64,000 nt of DNA from Beta vulgaris subsp. vulgaris. Lineage: Eukaryota > Streptophyta > Magnoliopsida > Caryophyllales > Amaranthaceae. The stretch covers positions 44,951,216 through 45,015,215 of the forward strand of contig NC_079206.1 of the NCBI RefSeq assembly GCF_026745355.1, written 5' to 3'. A model generated the notes under the pieces. It had not been told where the DNA came from. It worked only from the letters and a program-made list of their open reading frames with translations, and did not search any database. Below, in pieces: positions 22,003 through 34,685 of the stretch (positions within the stretch are counted from its first letter, which is position 1; the number at the start of each line of letters is the position of its first letter). A program made the translations under genes and the position numbers.

Positions 22003-23681
22003 CCTTGAACCCAAAATTTACCCACACAAAAACTTCCTCTCTCCTCACACTCACCAAGACGCCTAATCCTCTCTTCCACGTTATTTTCTTTGTTCTTCTT
22101 TCTTCTTCTTCAAGAAACACTTTCTTCTCCATCAAGAAACGTCACAACACTACAACTTCCACCACTGTCGAGTTATTGTGCTGCCGTCACTGTTGTCCTT
22201 CCTAGGTCCACGACCTCTCCCTTGTTTTCTTTGTTGTGTTAGTTTAATTCTTTTCTTCCTCCTCAAGTTTTGATTAAAGATTATGTTTTTATGTTTTGTT
22301 TTAGTAGTAATTATGATTAGAAGCTTTAATTTACTATTTTAATGGTGAATCTATGATTTTCATATTTGATTATTATATTTAGATTGAGTTTTTAATTATC
22401 AAAGCATGAATTTTCAGGGTGTTAAAAATTGGAAATTCATAGTAACATGTTATAAACTATGAAATTGTTTTAACTTATGAATTTAAACATGTTTAAGTAT
22501 AATTTTAATAATTTATAAGTTGCTGAAAATTTAGAAAGGTTGTTATTAATGGAGTTTTATGAATTTTAATGACTAGTATAGTAGTACTATGCTAGGTAAA
22601 ATAAGTAATTGAGGTTTTAATGATAAAAAATAACTTTTAATTAAAGGAGATTTGAAGTATTTTAAAGTTGCTGGAATTTATTTGGAGTATTGATTTTTAC
22701 ATTCTATTGGTTGTTTTAGGCGGAGATTACTCTATAGGCGATTTTTAAGGTGTGAAAGGTGGCCTACCAATTTGTCTACATAAGGTACGTACATATCTGT
22801 GTGTTGTGTGATATAGTATCATGATTTTAGGAAGGAAAAGTTGTAGTATCATGTATAGGAACTTTGTATGTTCATATATGATTTCTATTGTGATTGGATT
22901 TTACATGTTTTATACTTGTGTGCGAACATGTAAGTATGAGATTTGGTTATGAGCTGAATATCATGATTGTATAGAATATTGATGCAAACATGTTGTTTGG
23001 GGACTTTATTTATTAATTCAAATGGGAGAATTAATATAGTTATTGAGTTGGATCATGTTTGAATCATGTGTTCCCTTATATTATTATTTTCACTACTCTA
23101 TGAGGACTATGTGCCTTATTTGGTAAGTTGATAATTTATGCCTTCTAAAGGTAAGTTTGTTGTTGGCTAGGTTCAACAAATAAGAAGGATTAAAATAATA
23201 AGGAATTAATCTTGGGTTGTAAGTTGTATGACACTTATTTAATCTTAAGATAAAAAGGAATTAAGTTGTGAATATTTGATCATATGTATCTGTATTGCTT
23301 GTGTGTCATAACAAGTAATAATTTGTAAACATATGTAAAGTATAACTTGGATAGTAATAAACTTTAGACTGGCGCACGTCTGAAGTTGGACAATCAGGAG
23401 TTGGGGTACATGGTGAGCGTGCCATGGCTTTTTCTGGGAAATGGATTAATCACCGTTCCTATTTTTATTCAAAGATTCCTCGATATCGCAGGTCATTATG
23501 GAATACGGAATCGCACCTGTATTTCGTCTTCCTAGGTGAAGGCTGGTTTTTAGTTAGACAACTCGTCCAATAACAATTCTGTTAAAGTAAATAAAATGAT
23601 TGTTAAAGTTTAGTTCAGTAAAAGTTATCTGAAGAATGTTAGATTGTTATATTGTTATTTATCCCTGCTTATTATTTATTA

Positions 23682-25016
23682 CACTAGTGGAAAAATGAAG
23701 AAGGGCTACGCTGAAAAAGGCCTGTAGGGCTGCGCTTTTTGACAACAGCCCTTTGAATAGCAGCCCTTCACTTTCTAAGTAGGGCTGCGCTAGACAAGCG
23801 CAACCCTTCACAAGGAAGGGCTGCGCTTTTTAGGTAAAAGCGCAGCCCTTCTAGCTTAGAAGGGTTACGCTTTTTAGGTAAAAGCGCAGCCCTTCTAAGC
23901 TAGAAGGGCTGCGCTTTTACCTAAAAAGCGCAGCCCTTCCTACCAAAAAAAAAAATATAAAAAAAAATTTTTTTGTTCGACATTTTTTTACTATTAATCT
24001 CACATTTTCTAAATTTTAACATTTGCATTAAACTTTAAAGTAAACCATCCAAATCCAGAAGAGAAGAAATTACAGAAGAGAAGAAATTATAGATCTACAA
24101 TGCAACTAAACCCAAATATACAGAAAAGAAGTTATAGATCTACAATGCAACTAACCCAAAAAAAAAAAAAAAAAAAAGAAAGAAACGAAAAGGAGCAAAA
24201 ACTAATTTATAGAAGAGAAGAAATTATAGATCTAAAAATACAAGAACATTAATCAAAACAAAGATTAAGAAATTATAGATCTGAAAATACAAGAACTACC
24301 TCCAAACATTAACCTAATAATGTTTAAATACATAAAACAAAACCCTAATACATAATTAAGGAAAAAAAAAATTCGAAAATACTTAAAATGCCTATTTGGA
24401 GCCTTAAACAAACTCGAATGGCTTAAAAAGCGTAAACATCACGGCATAGCCGTGAGTTTGACTCGTTGGCCCATTCCGCTTCCGAAAAGGTATCACAATA
24501 GGCAATCGGACTCCGTCGGCATGATTAGTGCAAATCATTTCAGGGTTTTTGTCGCAACGTTTCTGGGAGTTTTTGAGAGAGAATAGAGGATGAGAGAGAA
24601 AGAGGAAAGGGAGGAGGGACGTGAGAGAAGGAGGAAAAGGGATGAGGGACGTGAGAGAGAAGAGAGAATGAGAGATAATATATTTGACGAAGCCTGCTTA
24701 ATATTTGAAGCCCGCGAACTTTTTTATTTCAAATTTTTTTAAGAAGGGCTGCACTTTTCTTCAAAAGCGCAGCCCTACATAGCAGAAGGGCTGCGCTTTT
24801 TTAAAAAGCGCAGCCCTTCATTTAGTAGGGCTGCGCTTTTAGGAAAAGCGCATCCCTTCTTACCTACAGAAGGGCTGCGCTTTTCCTAAAAGCGCAACCC
24901 TACTAAGTGAAGGGTTGCGCTTTTCTTCAAAAACGCAACCCTTCTGCTATGTAGGGCTACGCTTTTAGGAAAAGCGCAGCCCTTCCTGCGCAGCCCTTTC
25001 TTTTTTTCCCCTAGTG
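23682..25016. mobile_element. Complete non-autonomous CACTA transposon, 1335 bp
   Basis: The ends are CACTAGTGGAAAAATGAAGA and CCCCTAGTG (inverted), with target duplication TTA at 23679-23681 and 25017-25019. Both flanks (23690-23935 and 24740-24995) are built of inverted copies of GGGCTGCGCTTTT and AAAAGCGCAGCCC, many arranged as perfect hairpins. The core is the reverse complement of that of the element at 1-1296. No transposase. The sister LTR copy has the uninterrupted sequence at 63990-64000, so the insertion is later than the LTR. Confidence 0.9.
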
Positions 25017-26518
25017 TTAGTATCATGTTAGGAATTTTTATTTATTATTATGTAGTACTCAACTTTGCTGATTATGTGCTTTGTTTGTGTATGTTGATCA
25101 TCGCTTTGCCTTATTGATCCTGTGATGACCCATTTTGGTGAGCAGATTCTTCAGTGCATTGACATCTACAAGTTTGCAGATGTTGAATCATGGGGACTTG
25201 GGAATGAAGAGCTTGTGTAGCAGATTGGTTTAATTATTGTCTTTAGTAGGAGCATATTATTTAAGTTTGGTTTGAAGTTAACATTAATAGTGTGTTTGGT
25301 TTTAAAGTTACTTTGTTTATTTATTATATTTCAATTCTAGAGTTTAGTTATATATGTTTTCCGGTCCAAAATTCTGAATAAGCCGATACGTTATCACACG
25401 GGCGATAATGCTTTGATGATTATCTATGTTTTATATTGAAAAGGTATTTTGGAAAAGAGAGAATTATCGGGATGTTACACTGGCCCGCTGGCCAGCCAGT
25501 GCCTAATGGTCGGGCCTCGCCTCGCCTAAGTGCTGGACGTGAGCTTGTGGTCATCGTTAGCTCGTTGTTACTATCGTCCAATCATCAATCTTCTTTTTTT
25601 AGTTTACATTCTTATTTTCTTTTCTTTCACTCATTAGTTGAGAGATTAGATTAGAGGAAAATATAAAAAGGGAAGATTTATTTTATTTCTCTCTCATGCT
25701 TTTATTCCTAGAAAACTCTAGTATTACGTTTATTCTTCATCTCTTTTCTTGGAACCCTAATTTTTGCTTCTCTTCCATTAATATAAGTTTTAGAGGTATT
25801 TTCCATTGCTTTCTTCTTCAATAATATTTGCTATTGTTTTCCTCTTTATTATTATTGTTTGTTATTATTGTTTTCATTACTTCTCAATCATGAATTCTAG
25901 GTTAATTATTAATTTTGCTTTAGTTATTTCAACTACGAGTGATTAGTCTCTTTTCCAGGGCTAAGTGAAAGAACCCATATTTATACCATGATTTTTTATA
26001 CTTTGAAATCGATTGATTTATAGATTACAGTTGTGAGTAATTCCAGTTGATAAGTTTTAATAGTTTGATTTTATAATTGGCCAATATCAATATTTAATTA
26101 TTTTGCTAATAGGAATTAGAATCAAAAGATCATAGTTTTAGAGACTTCATCAAAATTGGTACTTCTGATTATGTTAGCGATCGTAGTGCATAGGTTGAAT
26201 TGAAAGTGTTAATACTTGACCGAAGGATTGAACATTTTTTTAGTTACTCACTCTCTAGTTTATTTGTTTTTGAATTGATTTGTATTCTTTGAATGGTATG
26301 AGTATGGTGGACTGAACGTATACCCTAGACTTTTAATTTATTGATTAAATCAACATTTTGATATTATATATTTACTTCTACTTTAGTTATTATTCAAATC
26401 AAACAATCATTTTTTCTTAGATAGTTTATTATAATTAAGCGGAGATCGACCCGTATTTGCTAAGTCTCTGCTAACAACAAACACTGTGCACTTGTGGTAT
26501 TAATTTTTAAAATCATCA

Positions 26519-26545
26519 AGGTTGTGGCGTTGTTGCCGGGGAGAC
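26519..26545 (+). promoter_or_regulatory. Primer-binding site of element A (tRNA-Asp type)
   Basis: TGGCGTTGTTGCCGGGGAGA, starting a few bases after the 5' LTR, differs by a C to T change and small end changes from the Athila primer site complementary to tRNA-Asp. Confidence 0.75.
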
Positions 26546-26656
26546 GTCTAAATTCTGTCGCTTTTGTTTAATTATTTGAACTATTTCTACTGTCTCATTG
26601 GAACTTCAAGTTACAATTGAGGCAATCTCATCGCACTTCTTTTCTTTGTTTCTTTT

Positions 26657-28140
26657 ATGCCCATGTCCAAAAGAATAGGTACTCCAATTCCAACTGATCC
26701 TGATATTGAGAAAACCATCCGACAACTGAAAAAGCAAAAGAAGAAGAAAAAGCAGTCTAGCAATTAGGGAAATCTACGGAAGGTCCTTCAGAGTCAATCA
26801 TGCCACCTAAGTCATTGAAACCTTATGGGGTACCTTCCCCTAGTAGCATTTCCACAGGTCCTACTATGCCCACCATAGAAGCGGGAAACTTTGATATCAA
26901 GCCTGCCCTCATCTACATGATCCAACAGAACCAATTTGGGGGGCACCCATCTGAAGACTCTGCCAATCATCTATAACGGTTCCAACAATTCCGTCGTACC
27001 GTTAAGCACCAAGGGGTCACTCCTAATCAGTTGAAGGTCATGGTCTTCGAATTCTCGTTAAAGGACAAGGCACAGAAATGGCTGAACGATGTTAAAGAAA
27101 CTGAGTGGAGTGCTATATCTGAAGCATTTATGAAAGAGTACTACCCTCCTACAAAGACTACACAAATTAGACATAAGCCTGCTACCTTGCAACAAGAACC
27201 TGATGAGACGTTGAAGGAAGCATGTAATAGGTTCAAGGATCTGCAGAGAGAATTCCCACACCATAATCTTGATAAGTGGTTCATCACCCAAACATTCTAC
27301 AATGGTCTAAAACCCCAAAATCAAGAGTACAATTAATTCATCTACAAGGGGTGTTTTCCTAGATAAGGAGGTGGATGAAGGGTATAGTTTTCTGGCCAAC
27401 TTAGAGGCAAATGGTCATAGTTTTTCTAGGACTATTACGAAGAAAAAGTTGGATGTTGATGCATAAGCCCTATTATCTTCACAAGTAGCCTAGTTGAGCA
27501 TGAAAATGGATGCACTAAAATCTTCACAGTCTAGTACTCTTCCTATGAGTATTAATGCGATGTCTTCCATGGGTCCTATTACCTCTTCTTAATGGTGTGT
27601 GGTGTTCAAGGCCACTTTGGTCATGATTGTTCCTACAATCAACCTGACCCGAATCATATGAAGCATGCAAATGATTTTCAGTTGAGACCTCCACATAACC
27701 CATAATCTAACACATACAACCCAGGTTGGAGAGGTCATCCCAAGTTTTCCTACAATAACAATAATGTTCAGAACCCTCAACCTCTGCCACAAACATCCTA
27801 CCAATCACCTCATCAAAACCCACCACAACATGCTGCTAGACAATAATATTACCAAGGGGCTCCTCAAAACCCCCCTCCTGGTTTCAATATGCCTTCACAC
27901 AATGGCCATCAGCAGCAAGCTTCTCAGATTGCCAGCTCTCAAGAGCCTACCATGTCTAATTTGATAAAGATGATGATCTCTATGCAGAAGAGTCATGAAG
28001 AGAGAATCAAGGAGTTGAAAAACACTTCCAAACATTTGGATACTCAACTTGCTCAAGTGGCCAGAAATAATGTGCAAACGTAACCAGGTCATCTTCCGTG
28101 GCAAGCAATTCCCAAAAAAACTGCTAATGCCATTACTCTT
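26657..28140 (+). pseudogene. gag of Athila element A, broken
   Basis: The frame starts ATGCCCATGTCCAAAAGAAT at 26657 and meets a stop by about 26767. The best open piece is 27031-27336, with KAQKWLNDV and FMKEYYPPTKTTQIR, characteristic of the Retrotrans_gag domain that builds the virus-like particle. A decayed zinc knuckle (CGVQGHFGHDC) is near 27600 in another frame. A Gln/Pro-rich tail runs to about 28080. Several stops and shifts separate these pieces, so no Gag can be made. Confidence 0.8.
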
Positions 28141-29572
28141 CGAAGCGGTACATAGTATGATGCCCCACTTATGCCTACTGATGATTCACCACCGCCAGTC
28201 CAGAATGATATAGTGGATGAAAATGAAGGTGAGGATAACTCAAAAACTAACATTGAGCAAGGGAATGTAGATGAAGTAAGGAAGCAAAAAGAGAAGGTTA
28301 CTGATTCTCCTACACCACCACTACCTTTTCCCCATAGGATGCATAAATCCAAGGTCGATAAAGAACTTGATAAGCTCTTGGCCATGGTCAAGAACCTTGA
28401 GATAACAGTTCCTTTTACTGATTTAATTTCTCAAGTACCCGTGTATGCTAAGTTTTTGAAAGATATGATCACTAAGAAGAAGGATTTTGGTGGTATATAT
28501 GGAGTTGCTCTAACTGAAGAGTGTAATGATGTATTGCAGAATAAAATCCCTCCAAACTCAAGGATCTTGGTAGTTTTTCTATCCCTTGTCATGTAGGTGC
28601 TTTATTTATTGATAAGGCTTTATGTGATCTAGGAGCTAGTGTATCTGTTATGCCTTTATCTATCTGTAATAAAATGAACTTAGGAGTTTTAAACTGCACG
28701 CAGATTCCTTTGCAGATGGTAGATCAATCTGTGAAATATCCTCTGGGTATTTTAGAGGATGTACCTGTTAGGGTTGGAAAATTCTATATTCTTGTTGATT
28801 TTGTAGTACTAGATATGGAGGAGGATAGTCAAATCCCTATCATCTTTGGTAGATCTTTCTTATGTATGCTGGTGCTGTTATTGATGTCAAGTCCGGTTCT
28901 CTTACTTTGAGTGTTGGTGATGATACTGTGACTTTTAAACTTACTAATGCTATAAAGTCTCCTATGCTTGAGAACACTTGTTGCAGGATTGATGTCATAT
29001 AGGAGATTGCTGGAGATGATGCTCCTCGAGCCTTATTAGATGATCCGTTGGACGTTGTTCTTGCTTTTGGAGCCTCAAAAGGAGAAGTTGATGATGAAAT
29101 AGATTCTTTGCTCCCTGATTTGGCTGGCTTTGACACTGATGAGGCCGAAGGTTTTGAGGTAATGCAAATCACTTGTTCCACTTCTGAGCCACATGTTAAG
29201 AAGGTAGAATTAAAACAATTACCCTCTCACCTTAGGTATGCATTACTTGATGATAATGAGAATCGTCTTGTGTTTGTGAGTGTTAAACTTGATGATAGCC
29301 AGCTTTTAGATCTCCTCACTGTGCTTCGCATGCATAAGAAAGCTATTGGATATAACATTGACGATCCTAAGGGTATTATACCTAAATTTTGTATGCATAG
29401 AATAAATCTGGAAAAGAACCAGCATCCTTGCATACAACCACTGCGTCGTTTGAATCCTAATACGCAGGAGTTGGTGAAAAAAGAGGTAATGAAACTACTT
29501 AATGCAGGCATCATCTATCCCATTTCTGATTCTAAGTGGGTGAGCCCGGTAAAAGTCGTTCCTAAGAAAGGA
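28141..29572 (+). pseudogene. Protease and N-terminal reverse transcriptase of element A, broken
   Basis: The retroviral-type aspartic protease is seen near 28610-28690 as LCDLGASVSVMPLSI, the form usual in Athila (D-L-G in place of D-T-G). The reverse transcriptase begins in the frame 29048-29572 with LPSHLRYALL, KAIGYNIDDPKGI, RRLNPNTQELVKKEV and AGIIYPISDSKWVSPVKVVP. Homology ends at 29572 where foreign DNA begins. About 95 codons that should follow are missing, not merely displaced. Confidence 0.8.
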
Positions 29573-30942
29573 TATTTAAGAATAAACTATTTTCATACAC
29601 TTAATAATAATTCAAGAATAATATTTTAAGAACAAACGCTTTCCAAACACTTGAATAATAATTCAAGAATAACCTTTTAAGAACAAACTCTTTCCAACCA
29701 CTTGAATAATAATTCAAGAATAACCTTTTAAGAACAAACTCTTTCCAACCACTTGAATAATAATTCAAGAATAACCTTTTAAGAACAAACTCTTTCCAAA
29801 CAACTTGGATTAAAAATAATCCCGAAAACAATTCTTCTTATCACCCCTTCTATTTTGCTAAGTCTGTACACCCCCAAGCTAGTCATCCCATCACTGAGCT
29901 ATATCAAGGGGTAACTATAATTGCCAACAAGTGGACTTTGAATTCTTGATATTAATCAAGCGGAAATAATAATAATATGACTTGTAAGTCATGAATAAAC
30001 CTCCTTTCCTCATAAAAACTTTTTGAACATTCAAGTTCATAAAAACCAATCAACCTTTCCTTGTAAAAATAATTTAATTTTCCAAAAAGGATAACAAAAC
30101 TTCTATATAAAAATGATTGATAAAATCATTCCTTCTTTTCACTTCCAAGAGTGAATAATAAAAATTTAACCATTTTAAACCAAATTTCTAAACCAATCCA
30201 ACCATTAAATCAATAAACAACTTTATCACATAAAATCATATTTCAAAAGATCTAGCTACATAACGTACCTTGATCTTGCACAAAAGTATACTAGTATCTT
30301 CACTTATTCTTATACTTGAGCTTTCTCATAACCAACCAATATGTAATTTACCACATGAACTTAATTATGAATTTAAACATGAATGACCTATCATTAGCAT
30401 AATATTTTTGAGTAAGAAATATGAAAATATTTTTCTTAAACCAAAGAAAATTGAAATTGAATAAGAAATATAAAACTAGAATAGATAGGAAGAGAAAGAA
30501 GAATTTGAAGTAAGAGTATGGATTCTTCAAAGTTTTTGTGTGGAAAAGATTGCTTAAGGAAGGGGTATTTATAGGAGTAGAATAGGTAGTACTTAATTTA
30601 AAAAATTAAATAGTTTGTAACCTTCACCATAAATTAGGAGATTAAACCAAAATTTGTAACCTCCATCATAAATTTGGAAGTTATAGGAAAACAAAACTCC
30701 CTCCAATCACCATAAAATCACGTAGGAATATATGGCCCCCAAAAAAAAAAATTTTGGTTTTCTGGATTTTTTTTACTAGGATTTAATACCAAAAGCTTAA
30801 CAAATCCAATTTTGACGCCATATTCCCGTCGAAATAATTAAAAAATCAGTGAAAATACTAAAATACCCTTTGCTTAAAATATTTATTTTAGAAAATAAAT
30901 ATTTAATTATTTAAATAAATACTAAAAGTATGGGGTATTACA
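29573..30942 (-). mobile_element. LTR fragment inserted in the reverse transcriptase of element A
   Basis: On the minus strand the right edge begins TGTAATACCCCATAC at 30942, resembling the TGTAATCCCCCATA start of LTR B, and a TATAAATACCCC box is at about 30565-30576. The left edge shows no CA terminus and no target duplication, and part of the host reverse transcriptase is gone. The distal end was therefore probably lost in a deletion. Confidence 0.55.
29597..29800. repeat. 51-bp tandem repeat, four copies
   Basis: The unit starting CACTTGAATAATAATTCAAG occurs at 29648, 29699 and 29750, with a diverged first copy at about 29597. It contains the palindrome CTTGAATAATAATTCAAG. The frame on the minus strand with repeated WKEFVLKRLFLNYY is a product of this repeat. 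Confidence 0.85.
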
Positions 30943-31860
30943 TTTGCTTACCGCTGAATGCCTTTTGGTTTGTGTAACGCCCCTGCTACGCATTTCAAAG
31001 ATGTATGATGGCCATATTTTCAGATTTCATTGAGAATATCATGGAGGTATTCATGGATGATTTTAGTGTTCATGGTTCTGACTTTGACATGTGTTTGCAT
31101 AATCTTTCTAAGGTCCTTAAACGTTGTTGTGATGTTAATTTGATCCTGAATTGGGAAAAGTTCCACCTCATGGTCAATGAAGGAGTGGTACTTAGTCATC
31201 TTGTTTTTGAACATGACATCCAAGTTAACCGAGCAAACATTGAGGTGATTGAGAAACTTCCTCCTCCCGTGAATGTCAAGGGAGTGAGGAGTTTTCTTGG
31301 TCATGTGGGTTTCTATCGTCGTTTTATAGAAGATATTTCTAAAGTCGCGAAACCCCTAACTCAATTATTGCTTAAGGATGCCACTTTTGATTTCACTGAT
31401 GCGTGTTTGGAGTCCTTTGACAGGATTAAGAAAGCGCTGATAACTGCTTTAATCATACAAACTCCATATTAGGATTTGCCATTCGAGATTATGTGTAGTG
31501 TTAGTGACTATGTCGTGGGAGCGGTGCTGGGTCAAAGGAAGAATAAGGTGTTTCATATCATCTACTATGCAAGCAAAACCTTGGATGGAGCTCAAATGAA
31601 CTATGCTTCTACTGACAAGGAGCTCCTTGCGATTGTTTATGCCCTTGATAAGTTTCGAACCTCTCTCATTGGTTCGGAATTCAATTTTCACATTGATCAT
31701 GCCGCATTCAAGTATTTGTTGGCCAAGAAAGAGGCGAAGCCGGGGCTCATTCGATGAATTCTTCTTCTTCAAGAGTTTGATTTGGAGATACTAGATAAGA
31801 AGGGTGTTGAGAATGTGGTTGTCGTCATCTCTCCGTTTGAGGTTTGAGTCAAGATCGGAT
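30943..31860 (+). pseudogene. C-terminal reverse transcriptase and RNase H of element A
   Basis: The frame resumes with FAYR, a stop, and MPFGLCNAPAT, then an extra CA causes a shift at about 30990. The catalytic block appears as VFMDDFSVHG (31050-31080), with the active-site DD pair kept. RNase H follows at 31476-31757 with YYASKTLDGAQMNYASTDKELLAIV, the standard Ty3 RNase H stretch. Stop codons separate the two domains. Confidence 0.85.
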
Positions 31861-33920
31861 GGCCCTATAGATGATTCTTTTCCTGATGATCATGTCTTTC
31901 CTGTTTCTACTCAGTCCCCTTGGTAGGCAGACTTTGCAAATTACTGCGTTGGCGGTTCTCATCCTCGTGATTTGACCTATCAACAATGTAAGAGGTTATA
32001 TCATAATTCTAAACAATTCTCTTGGGATGACCCTTTTTGTATCGCAAGTGTGCCGATGGGCTCTTTTGTATATGTGTTGCTGATTGGGACACTCATGGTG
32101 TTTTGAAACATTGTCATAGCATGCCATCTAGTGGATACCTCGGTCCTAATGCAACTGCCCATAGAGTTCTTCAAAGTGGTTTTTATTAGCCCTCTATATT
32201 CAAAGACGGTCATGCCTTTTGCAAACATGTGATGAATGTCAAAGAACGGGCAATATTTCTAAGAGGCAAGAGATGCCACTAATTGGGATTCTTGAGATTA
32301 AGCCCTTTGATGTTTGGGGCATTGATTTTATGGGACCATACCCTTCATCTTGTGGGAATAGATATATATATTGATTATGTAACTAAGTGGGTCGAAGCTA
32401 TTGCATTGCCAAGTAATGACTCTAAAGTTGTTATGAAGCTTTTCAAGAAGATCATCTTCCCACGCTTCGAAGTCCTAAGAGTTGTGATTAGTGATGGTAG
32501 TTCTCATTTTCATCAACGGACTGTTAAGGCTCTTCTGAAGAAACACGGAGTTACTCATAAGGTCGGCTTTGACTATCATCCTCAGACGAGTGGTCAAGTT
32601 GAAGTTTCTAATCGCCAGATCAAGAGAATCCTCGAAAAGGTGGTCAACAAGTCTAGGAAGAATTGGTCATTGAAATTGGATGACACTTTATGGGCATTGC
32701 GCATGGCCTACAAGACTCCATTAGGGACAACTCTGTATCAGTTGGTGTATGGAAAGGCTTGTCATTTGCCAGTTGACATGGAGTATCTCTCTGCTTGGGC
32801 CGTCAAGGAGATCAATTTGGATTTTGAAGCGGTTGGTTGAAGCGCTACTTCTTCAATTGAATGAGTTAGATGAGCTTCGACTTGAAGCCTACGAGAATCA
32901 TAGGCTCTACAAAGAGCAAACGAAGAAGTTCCATGATAAGATGATCCAAAAGCGAGAATTTAATGTTGGTGATAAGGTCAACTGTACAATTCTAGACTTC
33001 GGCTTTTTCCTGGACAGCTTAAGTCATGGTCCAGACTAGAGATGGCAATGAGTAGGATCTGGACAGGGTCCTTTAGGATCCAGATCCGATTTTTAGGCAA
33101 GGATCCAGATCCTACCCAGACCCATTAGATAATAAGAATAAGGCTCCAGATCCAGATCCAGATCCGTATGGATCCTATGTATTCGGGTCCAAAACGGATC
33201 TTTGCCTATTTTGTTCAAACTAGCCTAATTTTCACAATAATTAAAGATTTTAAATAATAAAGTCATCTAATATCAACCAAAAATTACATTTAATTTCTAA
33301 AAAATAACCATTGCAACCGTTTACAACTATTTAATTATCAAACTGTAGATTAGTCAACTATTTCTGAAAGATTAACAACTGTCAACCGATTTTTCGAACT
33401 CAATAATCCAGTAAATTGCACATTAATTAAAACAATAATTCGAAATTCAAGAAAAAATCCGTTATTACAAGGAATAACTAATATAATATTTAATAATAAT
33501 AATAATAATGTTATAAGAATGAGTATACGGATCTGGATCCAGGTAATAATTTAGGACCCGATCCAGATCCGTTTTTTCCAAGGAGGATCCAGATCCTACC
33601 CGGATCCATATGGTCTAAAATTTAAGGATCCAAATCCGTAAAAAATGGATCTGGATCCACGGATCCGGGGAGGGTCCATTACCCACTACCATAACTAGCT
33701 TGGACCTTTTAGCCAACGATGTGAATGAACATGGAGCTATTGAAGTTATTAATGAGAATGGAGCCAAATTGAAAGTAAATGGTCAACGTTTGAAGTTCTA
33801 CACTGAGGGTGCGTTCATTGGGAAATTGGAGACAATCTACCTCACTAAACCTCCTAATGATGAATGATTTTGAGGTGAGACGTCGAGCTCATGACTTTAA
33901 AAGAGCGCTAATCGGGAGGT
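31861..33920 (+). pseudogene. Integrase and 3' end of pol, element A (split by a MITE)
   Basis: The zinc-binding region is decayed (about 32000-32250). The catalytic core is spread over two frames: [11 protein letters not shown] near 32315-32345 holds the first Asp, VISDGSSHF (about 32484) the second, and [12 protein letters not shown] (about 32590) the Glu of the D,D-E triad. A C-terminal stretch (32850-33034) is cut by the element at 33040-33693 and continues to about 33920 with EVINENGAKLKVNGQRLKFY. Frameshifts and stops make it inactive. Confidence 0.8.
33040..33693. mobile_element. MITE-like insertion rich in GGATCCAGATCC, 654 bp
   Basis: Flanked by ACTAG at 33035-33039 and 33694-33698; removing the insert plus one ACTAG restores the pol reading (TGGTCCAGACTAGCTTGGAC). 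The ends AGATGGCAATGAGTAGG and CCATTACCCACTACCATA are imperfect inverted repeats. Both flanks contain many GGATCC/AGATCC repeats in both orientations. A 5-bp duplication does not fit hAT (8 bp) or Tourist (3 bp) well, so the superfamily is open. Confidence 0.6.
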
Positions 33921-34537
33921 AACCGAGTTTCTAACTCTTTTCTTTGCTCGATTTTTAGTTTTATTTATTTAGTCTAGTTTAGACAATAACATAAAATGAA
34001 ATAAAAAATAAAAAACGAAAAATGAAAAGAACAAAAATATTTTTTTTTGTATTGAATTCAATATTTTTTTAAGGTTAGTTATTATTTTGTTTATTTCTTT
34101 TTTTTTGTGAATTCATTTGAATTCTCTTTTTTCTAGTTTAGTTAGTTTATTTTCGTAATTTATTCTTTGTCTTGGAATTCACTTGAATTCTTTTATTTAT
34201 TTGGTTTGTTTTAATCCACTAACGACCTAAAAATGTGTTGAGTTATGTTTGTCGTAGTTTGCAAGCATGTGTAGGAAGTGACACGTTTGGTTCAATTAAG
34301 CACTCCCAAGTTGTCGCGAGTTGTTGCTTAAGCCGACACACGAAGACCTGCTGAGCGCACAACACAACGCTTGTCTGACCATACCCAGCGCCCTATGGGC
34401 CTCACATGCTGCACAAGGCAGCTCTCACCCAGCCCGCTGAAAGGTCAGCGTTCGTTGGCTTACACAACCCAGAGCAATGAACTTCCTGCTGGTCTCGCTG
34501 GCCTGCTAGCGCTCACTGGCTCGCTGATTGTTGTTAT

Positions 34538-34576
<39 letters not shown>

Positions 34577-34654
34577 TATATATTATATATATATATATAT
34601 AATATATATATATATTATATATATATATATATATATTATATTATATATATATAT

Positions 34655-34685
<31 letters not shown>

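Larger units (their letters stand above)
21626..25479 (+). mobile_element. Solo LTR, family B, in the 5' LTR of element A
   Basis: It begins TGTAATCCCCCATAG and ends GGGATGTTACA, giving TG...CA ends with inverted TGTAA/TTACA. It is flanked by a perfect 5-bp target duplication CTGGC (21621-21625 and 25480-25484). Without the CACTA insertion the LTR is about 2.5 kb. No primer-binding site, gag or second LTR is present, so it is a solo LTR, presumably from LTR-LTR recombination. It aligns through most of its length with 61917-64000, including the block GGTGAGCGTGCCAT and CCTCGATATCGCAGGTCA (about 23410-23500). I suspect a chromovirus-type Ty3 element but cannot prove it without its internal region. 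Confidence 0.85.
21007..26518 (+). repeat. 5' LTR of element A, split by LTR B
   Basis: The LTR consists of 21007-21625 and 25485-26518. Removing the insertion restores GCTGCCTGGCCCGCTGGCC, which matches GCTGCCTGGCTCGCTAGCC in the 3' LTR at about 38840. It ends AAAATCATCA before the primer-binding site. A TATA-like AAAATATAAAAAGGG lies near 25665. Confidence 0.85.

Noticed and set aside
29601..29831. Repetitive frame with recurring WKEFVLKRLFLNYY
   Set aside because: Product of a 51-bp tandem repeat, which happens to be a multiple of three.
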